In this document: positions 44,201 through 58,100 of the stretch, piece after piece
Numbering within the stretch: position 1 is the first letter of the stretch
How the letters are laid out: each line of letters opens with the position of its first letter
Assembly (NCBI RefSeq): GCF_020740795.1
Contig: NC_067290.1
Coordinates: 13,622,001-13,686,000 of the forward strand
Source: Apus apus
Lineage: Eukaryota > Chordata > Aves > Apodiformes > Apodidae
Direction: 5' to 3'
DNA: 64,000 nucleotides
Translations under genes and position numbers: made by a program
Notes under the pieces: model-generated
Seen by the model: only the letters and a program-made list of their open reading frames with translations
Told to the model about the DNA's origin: nothing
The model's database searches: none

Positions 44201-47200
44201 GTTTTTGCCAAGTCATTCATATTCGGTTTTTAAATGGAATCATTCTGCATTTCTGCAGCATTATTCTGCCTTCTCTACTTCCTACAGTGTACAGACTACA
44301 AGAATATTGGGGGTTATTGATCAAGGAAAGAAACCAGCCTGAACTTTCGTTGTCAACTTCTTATTACGTATCCTATAGCAAAAATACAATTGCTAAAAGT
44401 TACAAGTTGGCTAAGATGAAGGAAGAATGTGAAATTCCTCCTGCTCCCAAGTCCCAGACAACAGCTTGGCAACTTCTTATCCTTTGGCACCATGAACAAC
44501 TAAATATTCTGCCAGTACCATACAGTATTAATGATGAGACAAAATAGAGCACTCAAATGGAAAGAAAATTACTCCCACCTGTAGTTCTGAAGTATGGAAC
44601 TCCCCCCCCAACAGAATGACATGACACAGATGGCTGCCCAACTGAATGCAAAGCCACAGTTTAACTGCCAGCAGGAAGGCACCAGTGCCCAGATTACCCG
44701 ACCCTTTAAACTTTGTTTGAGTAGCCTTGAAGTGAATGCACACCACCACAAACAGCACTAGGAAATGTCTGGTTTCTCAGCTTCCCCACAGTAACTACAT
44801 CACATAAATCAGTACAGGATCCTGGTTTAAACATTTTAAGTGAAATGACTAAACTTTTTGACAGTCACTACAAGTCTCGTGCTTCTGGCTTGAAATATAA
44901 ACGAACACAACTTGCTCAGATGCTGTTCAAGTGACAACTCTGAGGCAATGCCAAGATTTGAGATCTGCAGTACAGAGCCCTAGAGAGCAACCTGTGGAGA
45001 GAGCTACAGGTGGCAAAGCTAACTGCTTAAGCACTTAACAACTATTAGCTCCAAAAGAAAAAAGAAAATCATGCTCTTTCCATGGTCTCAAGGAAGAGCC
45101 CTTCCACTGCTAAGTGGCAGAAGACAAAGCACCAATGGATGAACAGAATTAAGGATCCAATACTCATTTGATCACTCTGAGAGAAAGGTGTTTTAAAGCA
45201 AAAAATTACATTCATTGCACTAATACTTCGGGCAATTAGATATACAAATTCATCTGTCAGTGCCAGAAACATGAAAACTGCTGGAGAAATCTGCAAAAAA
45301 ATAATCTGTTAGAACACCACACTTATGAACTAATTTCAATGTAAGAGGGATGTCAGTCAGTATGACGGCCAATGCAGTCTTAGCAAAGTTACAATAAATA
45401 CCTTCAGAATATGGCTAAGAGGCTTGGTCAAACAAGTCCTCCTGCCAACTCATATTCTGTGCATGCGTTACAGGAAAGTCTCTAAATAAAATCTGAGTGG
45501 GACACTCAGCTTGGCTCAGCAAAGAAAAAAAACAACAACTTGCACCATCCTCCAAATCCTTTTTTGAAATTGAACTCCTGTTCCAGAGAACAACCTAAGG
45601 GATGTCACCCCTGGAGACAATACAACAATTATAGGAGAAGTGGAGAGGGAAGGAAGGTACTTTGCAAAGACTACTTTTAAAACAAAATCAACCATGTTAA
45701 ATGCTTTGAATATGTAAAAGCATACTCCTGTTTGTTTCCTTCCTTTGTCATGTCATTGAAATAGTACACGATACAGAATAAGCTAAGATTTAGAACTCAG
45801 AATTTTTCTTATGAAGAAATGAACTGACTCCTGAGTAGCCAGCACAAATCCCAGAACAGGGAAATAAAATGGGGTAAGCCTATGGCTGCAGAAGTTGTCT
45901 TTGGCAAGTGAAAGTGTCATCTTCCCTAGCAAGGACTCTGGGCTACCTACTATCAAGACATAAACTTCAACTTACCAAGTGAATTGAAGTGCTGGAGCTA
46001 ATATATCAGGGAAGTGATAAATGGAAGGGTTTTTAAAATTGACCATCACACCCAACACTCATTTAACACACTCTACAAAGCCACTTCATCAAGACCAGCA
46101 GTGCTTCACTTTCAGAAAAACTAATAAGCAATTTTTCATTTCACATGAAACCAAAGAGTAAATGAGGCTACAGACTTTCAAGAGTTGGGAGTCCAGGCCT
46201 GTTGTCTCATTTTCTTCACAAAACCACATTTCAGAGTACAGCATTGCTTTGGAGCTTCTATGCCTCATGTTTTGATTTTCATAGCTTAATTTCACTGTTT
46301 GATTGCTGTGAAAGGCTCATCACCACAGAGCTACCGGAGTGTTACCAAGCAGCTCTGCAGACAAGAGGTGCCAGCACTATCACAGCACCTGCAACAGCCC
46401 TGCTCTGAGCTCACCTCTCCCCACCTGCTCCTTGGACCCCCACCGTGCAGGCTCCCCTCCTGCCTTGCAGTGCAGGACAGGCTGTGAGCTGGGGCTGCAT
46501 ATCCACTGTTCCTTCCAGCCACTGCTGCTCCTCCCTGGGCCCAGCAAAGCACACATTGCCTTATGTGCAGTGTCACTGATTTCAGGGTGGTACTACACAA
46601 AGAGAACGAGGATCAACAGCTCAGAATGGAGCAGATGTTTGTAGCAGGGGAACGTGAAGGTATCACCTTCCCCTGCTAACAGCTCACTGCAAGGAGAGCT
46701 CATGGTTCCCTGCACTGTCAGCCTGGGGCCACGAGCAGTGAGGAGACTCCCCTTCTCCCCCTGCAGCCTGTGACTGACCCAATCTTCACAAAGTCCACTG
46801 CTAGCACAGTACAGAAACATCAGAAGCATGGACAATTAAACAGTAGCAGGTTTCACCTCTTCCTTACAGAAGGACACTTCCTCTTCTCCTTCCCCTAGAT
46901 CAGCCCAGGCATCAATGCAATGCATGGTCCCTGTATACCATCCAAATGTTAGACTTTGACAGGACTACAGTGATTTCCTACTCCCAGGCATTCCCTATTT
47001 AAAAAGCAAAAACATGGCTGTGAATTACCATCTTGAAACAAAGGGGAAGGCAAAATAAACCCCATGATTCTACCATGCATGGGAGTCAAAGGAGAATGCA
47101 TCTCAAAGGCTATGTCCCTTTGCTGAAGTCTCCAAATGTGACTGTAAGAACTTCTAATACCATTTTTATTAAACTCTAAACTATTTGTGTAAAAATTTCC

Positions 47201-47700
47201 ACTTAAAGTCAAAAATTCAGCTTCCTACAATGCATATTTAAAGATTCCTTAACAAAAAGTGTCGGGGGCACATTATCCTACATCCTAATCTCCACCAACT
47301 GTTCAAAAAAAGCCCTCTGCACTTGGAGTTTGGCAGTCAGATCATGACTTTGATCCTCAGCCTATTTTATAGGTTTCCTCTGCACTCTTAAACAACTACA
47401 GTGCTGGGAGACAAATTCTTACCTGTGTTGTATCTTCCAAAGATAGTGCTGCTGCTGAAATGTCACAATCCCTGAAGAAGTAGGAAGTCTTGAGTGTAAT
47501 TACCTTGAGTTAATCTAATCTAAATTATTTTAAAACTGATTCAACAAGATTCACCAGCCCAGTGCAAGACCCATCACTTCCATATGAAATGATAAATCTG
47601 CAGACAAGGTTACATGATTCCTCTGCAAGTGCAGGAAAGCCCAGGGTGGAACCAGGATCCAAAGCTGTAGTCCCATGTATGGCTGTATGAGCTGATGAGC
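38206..47700 (-). other. SFMBT1: SFMBT1 upstream intron, proximal part
   Basis: Sequence 5' of the start-codon exon, probably within the intron that follows non-coding exon 1. It holds small CpG clusters at about 41396-41490 and 43300-43430 and a GC-rich, CpG-poor patch at about 46370-46560. No coding exon was recognised. Confidence 0.6.
41396..41490. promoter_or_regulatory. Small CpG cluster with E-box and CCAAT, possible alternative promoter
   Basis: About ten CpGs in 95 bases, within flanks that are CpG-poor. It contains a CACGTG E-box (41435-41440) and CCAAT (41403-41407 on plus). It lies 3.2 kb upstream of the start-codon exon. No TATA box and no evident exon; promoter function is inference. 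Confidence 0.3.
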
Positions 47701-47808
47701 CACAGAATCATAGAATCACTCAGAACGGTTTCAGTTGTAAGGGACCTTAAAGACCATCTAGTTTCAGCCCCCCTGCATGGGCTGGGACACCTCCCACTAG
47801 ACCAGGTG
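47701..47808 (-). mobile_element. CR1 LINE 3'-end fragment, minus orientation
   Basis: The plus strand begins CAGAATCATAGAATCAC and continues through GGGACCTTAAAGACCATCTA and a CCACTAGACCAGG block, the reverse complement of the avian CR1 3' UTR. It is truncated at its 5' end and diverged. No coding part is left. Confidence 0.9.
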
Positions 47809-48989
47809 AAGTGGTGTATCTCTCAGATACTAATGGTGCTTCAGATTGTAACAGCAAAAATAAATGTATTTCCCCAGTGGTGACAAATATGAGTTCACTG
47901 ACACTGCTCAAATGCTAACAGAACAGCCAGCAATATTGAGTAACTAGACAGAAATAACTGAATTATTTAGTAGATGGCACAGAAGTAAAAGCCAAGGCAT
48001 GATCTAACCAAGAAAACAAAAAGACGAAAAAACAAGAGTGTGATTAGTTTTCTGTTAAAGAGAAGCTACAGCTGCCTGCAGGCTTAGGGCAGCAGCCACG
48101 GCAGGGAGGAGGGTGGTGACAAGCAGCACTGCTCCTTCCTGAGAGCCATCCACGACATTGCCTAAAAGTGAAAAAACATCTCAGGATTGTTGCATGTTGT
48201 GGCTCAGTCAATCTTCCTGAAACACCATCCCAAAAAAGAAAAAAAGAAGAAAAAAAAAAAAGTACTCCTTAACTAGTATCAGGAAAGAGGAATGGAAAAA
48301 CGTGCGTCTCAACAACTCCTTTTAATAATCCTGTAGAGAAAATCTTGACCAAATGATCATGGCTAACATTTCTTCAAAGGAAACATTTCTTCCTCATTTA
48401 ACTTACAAAACTCTGTCTCCTGCAAATGACATTTTATTTATAGCAGTGGTATTTGCTGTATAACTGATTGGGGAAGGCTGTAAATGAGCATCATTGCATA
48501 TATATGGAAAACAATGATAAAGCAGTCATCAAAAAGCTACAGAAGATTTAAATATTCAAATAAGGCAATCTGCATATCCCCCACCTGAATTTTAATTTTG
48601 CAGAACTTATTTCATAGCTATATGCTGTAGATTATCTGTGCGAGCTATTTCTTTTCCACAGAAAAATGGCATCTTGCACTTTAAGAAGTATCCACCAATT
48701 CCCAGAGTCATATTAATTTTAATTCTTGGACTGAAGGTAAAGGAGGCTATACTGTGGGATGACACGTTATTTTTTCAACATCTAAGTGCTCAAGGCAAGA
48801 AAGCAAAGGTAAAGACACCAATGAGCCTCTGTAAGGTTATGGTGGCAGTGAACTACAACTCACCTTCCAAGCAAAAGAAGATTGTAACTTGCAGTTCTCT
48901 TAAATGCAAGCTATTAAAATGTGAAGGAGAGAAAAACAGTGCTGCTGGGGCAAGGAAGATCAGGCACCCAGTCAACCAGCCTTTATACT
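47809..48989 (-). other. Spacer between the two CR1 fragments
   Basis: AT-rich intronic sequence. A purine-rich A/G tract lies at about 48229-48262. One open frame (plus, from 48638) runs into the CR1 tail and is not a gene. Confidence 0.65.
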
Positions 48990-49170
48990 GGAGCAACAGT
49001 TTCCAAAGGAGAAAGAGGACCAACTTTGAGCCTCCTTCGCTGGAGACATTCAAAACCTGCCTGGACATGTTCCTGTGTGATGTGCTCTGGGTGATCCTGC
49101 TCTGGCAGGGGGGTTGGACTAGATGGTCTTTCGAGGTTCCTTCCAACCCCTAAGATTCTGTGATTCTGTA
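48990..49170 (+). mobile_element. CR1 LINE 3'-end fragment, plus orientation
   Basis: It contains TGGAGACATTCAAAACCTGC, a GGTTGGACTAGATGGTC block, CCTTCCAACCCC, and the terminal ATTCTGTGATTCTGT. The right edge (49170) is sharp; the left edge is uncertain because similarity fades before about 49020. It is a truncated, non-coding remnant. Confidence 0.9.
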
Positions 49171-52100
49171 ACTTGTAGAGAACCCCACAAAGAACAAGCT
49201 TGTACCAAGCAGGTCAGAAAGATGCATTCACAAACTGGAAGGGTAAACCCTGCCCACATGGCAGCTTTTGACCTGGTATTACTAACAAGGCACTTGAGTT
49301 TCAAACCCCAGTGCTCTTGCAGCCATGCTGAGCAATGCAGTGCTGAAGGCCAGAACATCCCAAAGCAGCATGTTTGCACTCCTCCCTTACCTGTTGTGTT
49401 TGCAGCATGTGATCAGGTGGTTATCTTGCTCAAATCTTATTCTGAAATCTTAAGCAAGGCATATTCTGGGCAGTCTTTCTTTCCAGACCATAGGATTTCA
49501 AAAATTACCTTCTGCATGTGCAACATGTGGTACTAGTCACTTTTTTTTTTTTTTAAGAATGACTATTGCTTGGGAAATAGCAACATTTCATCCTTAGTTT
49601 TGTTTGGATCAAGAAGTGGGAACGTCAGAATCTTCTTCCTACAAGAAAAAGATTTTTAGCACTATTCAATTTTGTGACCACACAAACATTATATAGTGTA
49701 TAATTAAAGAAGTAACATGCCCGAAAACTGTACATTTTATAAGAAAAACTTCAAGAAGGAATGGGTGTTAGGCTCACAACACCTTGTACCCTGTGGTACA
49801 CACAAAAGAGGGGAGAAGGGAGCGGGAAAAGCAATCACTGCAATGTTGTTCTAAGGATCAGAGAAACAAAAGATGAAAGAAAGAATAAGCACCTAGAAAA
49901 CATTCAGATGCTTCAGAAACAAAATTTTCTCTTACAAACATTAACTAGTTGGATCAGAGATTTCCACAAAGGAGTTTGGGACCAAGCAAATCAAATGCTT
50001 TAGCAAAAAAGACTTGGCAGTTTATTCTACTGACCTATGACACACTGTTGCAGCAAATCTCTTCCACGGTTAAAATTCCTGCCCCACAAGGCCCACTTAC
50101 TGGCACTTCAGGGTGAAAGTGAGCACTTCTGAGATCTAAAGAATGTAGGGAAAAATAAAATAAAAAACGCTTGCCTACACAGGACTCATTCTGTCAAACT
50201 CTTCACAAAAACAAAGAGCAAACAAGAACTCTTGCTCTTCCCCACACAATAGCCACCCCAGGTCCACATACCCAGCTTCTTTCAGGATTAGAAGCTTTTC
50301 TTTGCTTCAGCCAAACAAATCCATCGCGCCACACCTCAGAGAACAACATCCCAAGGAGCTTATTAATTTCCTGCATCTATGAACTCTACAACGTTCATGA
50401 CTACAATGAATACTAAGTATTTCTCACAGCCTCCTAAATTGTCAGCTTTCAATGATTTTTACTGTTGTATCTTTAACTTTCCACACTGTCTTCACTACAT
50501 GATGGTACAAACCCCCACATGTGCTGCTACTGAGCTTACTGCATTATTTAAATAACAACTGAGTTACATTTTCATTGATGTTAATTACAAGTTCATTCAT
50601 TAGAATGTCAGTTACTGCGACAAAATTCAGTTACTGAAAAGAAAAAAAATCTACTGGCTGTTTCTGGCAAACTGGTATAATGCATCAGGGCTTATGGCTT
50701 AGGGCAACCCACGGGGCTGGGGACGTGCTCAGAGTGATTCATGCTTTCAGCTCTCCAGCACCAGCACTTGAAAAGGACAGCTTCTGCAGAGGAGAAATGG
50801 GGAAAAGAGCAGGAGAGGGAGTTGCACTCTTCAAAATCGGCGTGAGGGAGAAAACTGGAATACATGTAAATTTTTCAGAGCTGTTTTTTTCCCCTCCTAA
50901 GTTTTATATCAGTCTAATACCCGCTTTCAGATGAAGATGAAACAGAGAGTTCAGCTTTTCAGTGAGTGAAGGGAAGTGAAAACACTGAGCTGCCTCATGT
51001 TTCCTATTCAAAATACCCCAACTCAAACAAGGTGACTCATGTGATTGCTTGATCACCTCTGTACCCTGACTCATTGAAGAAACAGTGGACATCATGCTGA
51101 CCCTGGATCTGCACCACAAAAAAATCTTCCATCTGCACCACGCCTCTGCAAATAAGTAAGCAAAATGAAGACAGCAAAAATCCAAGTGCTAACAGTTAAT
51201 GTCCAAATAAGTTCTTGCCTCAACATGTGCTACAAAAACCTTTGATGTTACAGAAAAAGGAGGAAGCTGGAGGAAAAAGTCAGGCTTTCCTTGAGAATGA
51301 CGGCTCCTTTGGGCTCAGCTTCAACATGGAACATGGAAATCTATCTCAAAAAGATGTTTACTTCTAGACTATACTCCATACCTGTTTTTAAAAGACTTGT
51401 GAGCATTCTTTACAACTTGGCTATGCTTCCCTGCATAACTAAGCCAAAATAAAGCTGCACTACTCTCAAAAGCAGCTCCACACCCACTCATTCACCCCTA
51501 CCCTACACTAAACTTTCTTCCAGAGCAAACTCATGCAACAACCAAACAGGAGACTGTGCCCAGGCTAAAACTCCAATTTATAATATTTATAAGCAACTAG
51601 TACCTTTTCTTTTGTCTTTGCAGTCAAGTACAGCACTCAATTCTAGCAGTAGAGATGAATGAGACTTCATAACTTCAGTTATTTATAAACCTGTTAGTGT
51701 CACATCATCCTGGCTATCATACAATGTGCGTTGACCCTGTGATCTGTCAGAGCAATAATGTTGGTTTTGCATAGTACAGCACCATGTAGCAAAGGCTTTA
51801 TTCTGGAGTCATAAGAAATATTTAAGCACAGACCAGAAACTGCAGAGCTCAGAGTAAAGAACTTGCAAAATTTTTAAAGCAGGACTCAACTTGCAACACC
51901 AGCACGGCACATTGCTCAGTGACCCTCCTTTTGCTCAGAAGAGATGTGCAGCAGAGGCTTAAACATGAGCTTTTTCTGCAGCCATGGAGCAGTTTCAGGT
52001 GGTTGCCACCAAGCATTACAGCAGACTGGCTGAGTGTTCTGTAGCACCCACATTTTGTAAATGCCCCCTGCACCAAGGCAAGAGAAGCCAAGGGAAGATA

Positions 52101-55100
52101 GTACATGCTCTGCCAGACCACGACTTCGCTGATCAATGCAACCTGACTCAGGAGCTACACAGCTGCTTTTAATAAATTCTGAAGTGCAAAACAGCAGCTT
52201 GAATCATACTCTCAGGTTAATTGCAGTTTCAGCAATAACCAACTTCCTTAAGCACCAGTCCCAAATAATGTTCGGGAAGCCCTGAACTATTTCCCCCCCC
52301 CTTTAAACTGTTTGCTCTCAGCAGCAATGCTTCCCACCCACCAGAGAAGGGCTGAGCCACTTCTCAGTGCCACCCAGCAGCCGTCTCCACCCACCTAGCT
52401 CTATATATGCATATTACACGTTGTGGACTGAGGAGAACACCAGTGCTGTTACAGATAGCTTCAAGAGATTGACATACCACAGTCTTCAAAAATCAAAAAA
52501 ACAATCCACAACCAGCACAAGGCAAGTCAGTCTTGTTAAATATTGATATCTGACTAGCTCTACATATTTGATTCTTGTTCGGTCACATATGCAAAATGTA
52601 CCTGTTTTATTTAAAATACATTTAACCTATTAGAAGGATAAAATTCCACAGTGCACTTTCACTCTTTAAATTCAAGAACTTGTAGAACTGAGAGACTGGA
52701 AGGAGGTTCCTTAAAGTTGGTTCTAATGAGAGAACTGTTATGCCCAGATTATGTGAAACAGGCACAGCCATGCAGAGGTTTGTATTTATCAGCTAAATTG
52801 TATCACTATGCAATTTAACTTCTGTATTAGGTACATTGTCTTTTAACATCTAAAAGCTAAAAAATAAAGAAAACTTGTATCATTTAGGAAAAGATCCACA
52901 GAAAATACAAGCGTTCATACAGTGACAGAAAGAAAGAAAAGTTTTACATAGATGATGGCTACCTCTTCTTCCCTGACAGCCGAACTGAGAAGCATTCAGA
53001 GAGGGCATGTCTTTCACCATTCACTAGCACTTGATTAGCTGCTCCCAACCAGTTTCCCATACAGCACACCAGAGGTCCTTATCTATGTTCGCATTTGAAG
53101 CAGACAACTGCAACCAACATTCAGGCATGTTATATAAACTATCTTGACCAGCATAAATAATGTGGCTTGCATCTCATTATATGTATTCTTTCCGTATTAC
53201 AACCTGAGGAAGGAGTCACTCTAATCATGCCTTTGGGTGACCAGAAGATGTAGGTTTTCTCAGCTGAGCTACAGCAGTACCTTCCACGAGCATCCTTTAT
53301 CAACTAATGGAAGGCTAGGCATACAGTGCACCTCAGCATTTTAGTTTGCCAAGAAAGCCGACAGGCAGACTAACAGTTAATAAAATAAGCATCTATTATT
53401 GCACTAACACTGAACTTGTATACTTTAGAGAAGACTGAAGCTATTTTACTCCATAGCAGCTGTGTTTACACTACAGCACAGTCTGGTACCTCTGAAACTC
53501 AAGTGAACTTCTATCCAACAGTAATTATGCTGGTTCCAAGGGAAAAAAAAAAAAACTGTAAAGAGGAGAAACATACTTCAGCTTCTTGTGTTAAATGAAA
53601 ATCTTAATTTCAGCTGCTTCTAAAGGTACCACAACTTGATTTACCACGGATCAGGAACACAAACTGAAAACAAAATATACTGACAGTTGTTTCATTCATA
53701 TAGTAGCACCATATGAACATGCATCTATGCTCACCAGATTCAACTTTTCCCACCTCCCCCAACAAGGTACACAAATACATTTTAATCCATACAAAAGCCA
53801 GTTTATAGTTTAGACTCTGAGCTGCATCCATCAGTCACTGTCAGAAACAGAGCACCTGTTCTCTAAAATTTGCTTCAGATGAAAAAAAACACAAAAACCT
53901 CCACTGTCAAGATAATTCAGTGCTACTTTTTATTGATCTAGGCTCAGTGGATTTCTTCCTTTCTTCTCTTAGCATTTGATGAACAGAATGGGAAGCAACA
54001 CTTTATCTAGAACTATCAAAAGCTTTGGACACTGTTCTGCATGATGTAGTCAGCTGGACCAGATCTGTTGAGCTGATTATTCAAAAAAGGAAAAAATCTA
54101 CTTGCTTTACCCTGAAAACCGTGGCATGCATAATACTGAAGATACCAGATCCATCACAACAGAACCACCACAGCAGTAAGCCCTCAAGTGGGGAAGGCCA
54201 TCGGCCTTTAAGCATCATCTCTGTCTTCTGCTGCAGCTAAGCAGAAAAACCATTTGGTAAACCACGGCACAGACAGAAACACAAGAATCAGTGCTCTGAA
54301 TTCAGCCACGGGCAGGCTGCCTCCTGGCTCCTCGCATAAACAGCACCAGGTGTTCAAACTGTTCTTCAGCTTGGCCATTTCATGCATTGCTCAGGACACA
54401 AGAAAAAAAAGTTGTTTTCTGGGTTTTACTTAACATTTCTTCTTGGGCAACCGCTCTTTTATTTTAATTGAGGCTTACTCCATTTGACTTTGGTTTACAA
54501 TGCTAAATCTGCTTTGGAACATGGCCCATTTCTCCTGGGCTTAGAGTAACACAGGTAGAACAAATCTGCAAAGCCGAATTCCAAGGTTTCCTATTGCCCA
54601 GCAGATCAAGGCTGTTGCCTCTAGAGAGCAGCAAGACAAGGGCTGCCTGCTTGCTGCAGCCCAGCTCTAGAGACAGCAGTGCCACAGTCCATCTCCCCTG
54701 CAGTCTGCTGCTTTCCTAGCACCATTCTCCTCGAAAAGAAAGGAAATGAAACCACATGGTGTATCAGCCAAATGCTGGACTTTTAAGTTAAAATTCAGAG
54801 CTGCTCTTAAGTTGCCTGACTCCCCTGCTCCAGAGTCACACTTACTATTGTTATCACAAACATAAATAAAACTGAGCCAGCAGCGGCAATGCTCCACGCC
54901 TAACGCCATCGGCGCCTGAGCAGTGATCCACAAGCCAGAGTATGATGAAAAGCAGTCAGAAGGTTACATCCAGCACTGCCACAGAACTGATCAGCAGACA
55001 TAAAATCTTGTTCTTTTAATCCAAATCACTAAAAGTGTAATGAGTTCTGCTTTTAGTTGTCACTGAACACCAACAGCTTAGATTAGTTTAGCAAAACTGC

Positions 55101-58100
55101 ACAATATCAGACATGCTGGTGATCTGGGCAAACCACACACCACTGACTGCCTCTGCCCTCAGTATATTTTCTTATAATACAAAACCCCAAGCTAATTTTT
55201 TTCATAGCTGATGCATTTACAACCAGTTAGGACAGAGAGATCACATCATAAACATCTAGTACCAAGAATTCAAAACTACCCAGCAGGCACATAAATGACA
55301 GTTTATTTTAAAAATATCTTATGGGTATTAAATAGATGCCTAAAAAAAAGAATAAAAAAAATAAATCTCCAGTTCTGCTGTAGTGATTTTTAGTCATCAC
55401 TATAGCACAGCCTGTAGTACTTTGATATAGATGGTTGGCAGAGGACATAAAATCAGTTTCCACAATTTAGAGCAGCACTGACATTAAAGACAATAAACGC
55501 AATAGGAATAAAGATAGTACAAGTTAAGGTAAATACCATGAGGGCTTATTAATTTATAATACAACTAAATTAATACACTATCAGTATCTAAAGAAAAAAC
55601 CACTGAAATGAAATGTTCTTGGGGAGCTGTTAAGAGGAAATAAGAAATCTGGTTTTAGCAATATGGGATTCCAGGATCCCACTCCAGATCTTCTGTTTTA
55701 AACAGTAAAGCTGAAAAAAGCCTATTTTAACAGCATGTACTTTTCCCTCTCTGATGCACCAAGCTAAAGACTTAATATGGGAGTGTTGTCTACAGGCAGC
55801 AAAACAACATCTGGCAGCTTTCCGAGCATCCCATTTGAAGTGACTCTTTACACTGCATATTGGCAAACTGCAAAAGAAGTCAAATCATCTGGTGGCAGAG
55901 GTGGGTAATGCCCCAGGTACAATCAGACTCTTCACATCAAAATTCTACTTACTAGAGACTCATACTAGTATTGTAAATTGCTGAACAATTGTATCAGGTG
56001 TCCCAAGAGAGGACAGGTGCCTACTGCTGGTCGTATTTTACTTGTACTTCTCAACAGCCTTCTCCTTCTAACACAAATAGAAAACAGAGAATTCAGCTCA
56101 GGTGTGCAGGTTCTGTTGGACTGTGATAATACCTAAAGTGATGTTGTTGTAGAACACTATTGTAATTTGCAATGTCAACTTGTATGAAATAGAAGGTATT
56201 CTTACAAAGACACAACAATAAGGGTAATTTTTTTAAACAAGAAAGCTAAAAGATACCGAACTAATTAAAAAAGCATTTCCATCTACAGTGCAGACTCCCA
56301 TGACCAAAGCTAACCTGTACAGGCTGCTTCTGCCTCAGAGTGAAGGAGACCGTGCAAGAGAAGCCCCGCAACATGACAACATGATGAGGTAATGTCACAC
56401 AGGAAACTCAAATTTAATCAAAACTTGTAGGAATTGCAGATCTCAGACTGGCCAAAACAATCAGATTTCAGTCCAGCCTAAGGAATGCAGAACATGTCAG
56501 CACTTCTTCGAAAGCCCACTGCAGTAATTCATACCACACCTTCCTTATTCCAAATTTCTAGCAATTATTTTCTATACGACCTCCAGGGAGCACTTACTCC
56601 AACAACAAGTTCTGACTGCCATCTAAGTTACTAAAATGTATTAAGTGATAAATCTTAAAACATTTATTAAATTATTAAAACTAACTTTTCATTTTCTCAG
56701 TGAAGTATCTTTCAGCTTTTTACATACATACAACAACATCAGAAAAATAGATTATATAAATTTAGGAGGAGAATCAGAAACCACCAGAACAGGAATTCTC
56801 ATGGTTAGGGAGAAACTATAATTAAATAAAGGGAAGAAAGAAATTTTGCACAGCATTTGCACACTAATAATCAGTCATGGTCAAGTAGCTGAAGAGGCCG
56901 CATGACATGTTTATGTTGAGAAAGCTGGATGGCTCAAGGGATTTGCAAGGTATTAAAGCTCACCTAGAAACTGCTCCACAGTTTGATCAGCAGAAGTACC
57001 TCGTGTGTGCATTTAATGCAGGTTAAGAATACCCCCTGCTGCTGCAGCTGAACTGCACTGTAAGCAAGGGTGAGCAGAAATAAGGAGAGGAAACCTGTTA
57101 CTAAACCAGTTTTGATACAGAGAGAAATCACCACATGTGAAGAAGCTCCAGGCTGCCAGTGTGACAGCAGCTCAAGCTGAAAGGCCAAAAGCCATTGATG
57201 TGATGTCTGTAAAATGGCCCAATATGAAGTAAGACACATATTGTGAGGCCATAACAGCCCACAGGTGCTCCTTGCATTCTTCATGTTGGCCAGAAACCAG
57301 GCATAACTGGCATGAATAAAAATTAGATGTGCTCCCTTTCTGCTTTCACTACAGAGGCAAGTATGTTTGCTGCAATTACATACATCTAACAATGACTGAG
57401 AAGCTGCAACAGCCAAAACCAAGAATTTTTATTTTTCGTCCTCACAAGGAAGATGCTTATGGAAGGTCTTCAAGCAACAAAGAGCTGGCAGGTAATGAAA
57501 GTGTATCACTAGATTTTGTGCATTATATGCACATTAAACCATTGCCACTTCATCCCAGGTCTTCCCACTGTGGCATACTGTTATTTCTGGAACACAAGCC
57601 TCCTCAACACAACCCTGACAAGCAGAGATACAGCCAGGGTCCTTCCATGTACTAGTCCCCCCTTTCTCTGATCAAGATCCAAGATCTTTCTTCCAGCCAC
57701 TGCATTCACTGTAACACTCTTCATCTGTTGCCCAAAAACATACTGATAGCATGAATGAGCAAACATGAAGGCTCTAATTTTCCTCATGTCACTCTGAATA
57801 ATTTTGAGCATTTCCTGTATTTTTGTAGATGCCATCCTGTTTCTATCCAAATACTCCATTTCAGTTTCTAAAACCTGATAGGCAACCCACAAAAACCCAG
57901 AAGGCACGCTGCACCTCTTATCTGCTGCAACTCTGAACTAATGTTACTGCAAACATTGTGTTATCTTCATGACAGGACAAATGGTTTCAGCCTTTTTTTA
58001 TTTATATAAAATCTGAAAAAGGCTTTGTCGTTTTGCAGGGGAGAGGGTGATAAGACGATAAAGATTTAAACAAGCAAAAGATTGCCTTTCCAGTGTCAAG

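Noticed and set aside
48638..49153. 171-codon open frame on the plus strand
   Set aside because: Its 3' third is the CR1 tail, it has no similarity to a protein I know, and it lies in an intron on the opposite strand to the gene.
56964..57422. 152-codon open frame on the minus strand
   Set aside because: Cys- and Leu-rich translation without domain, similarity or splice context. One such frame is expected by chance in 64 kb.
57329..57655. 108-codon plus-strand frame, possible nested gene
   Set aside because: No similarity, no promoter or splice signals, intronic.
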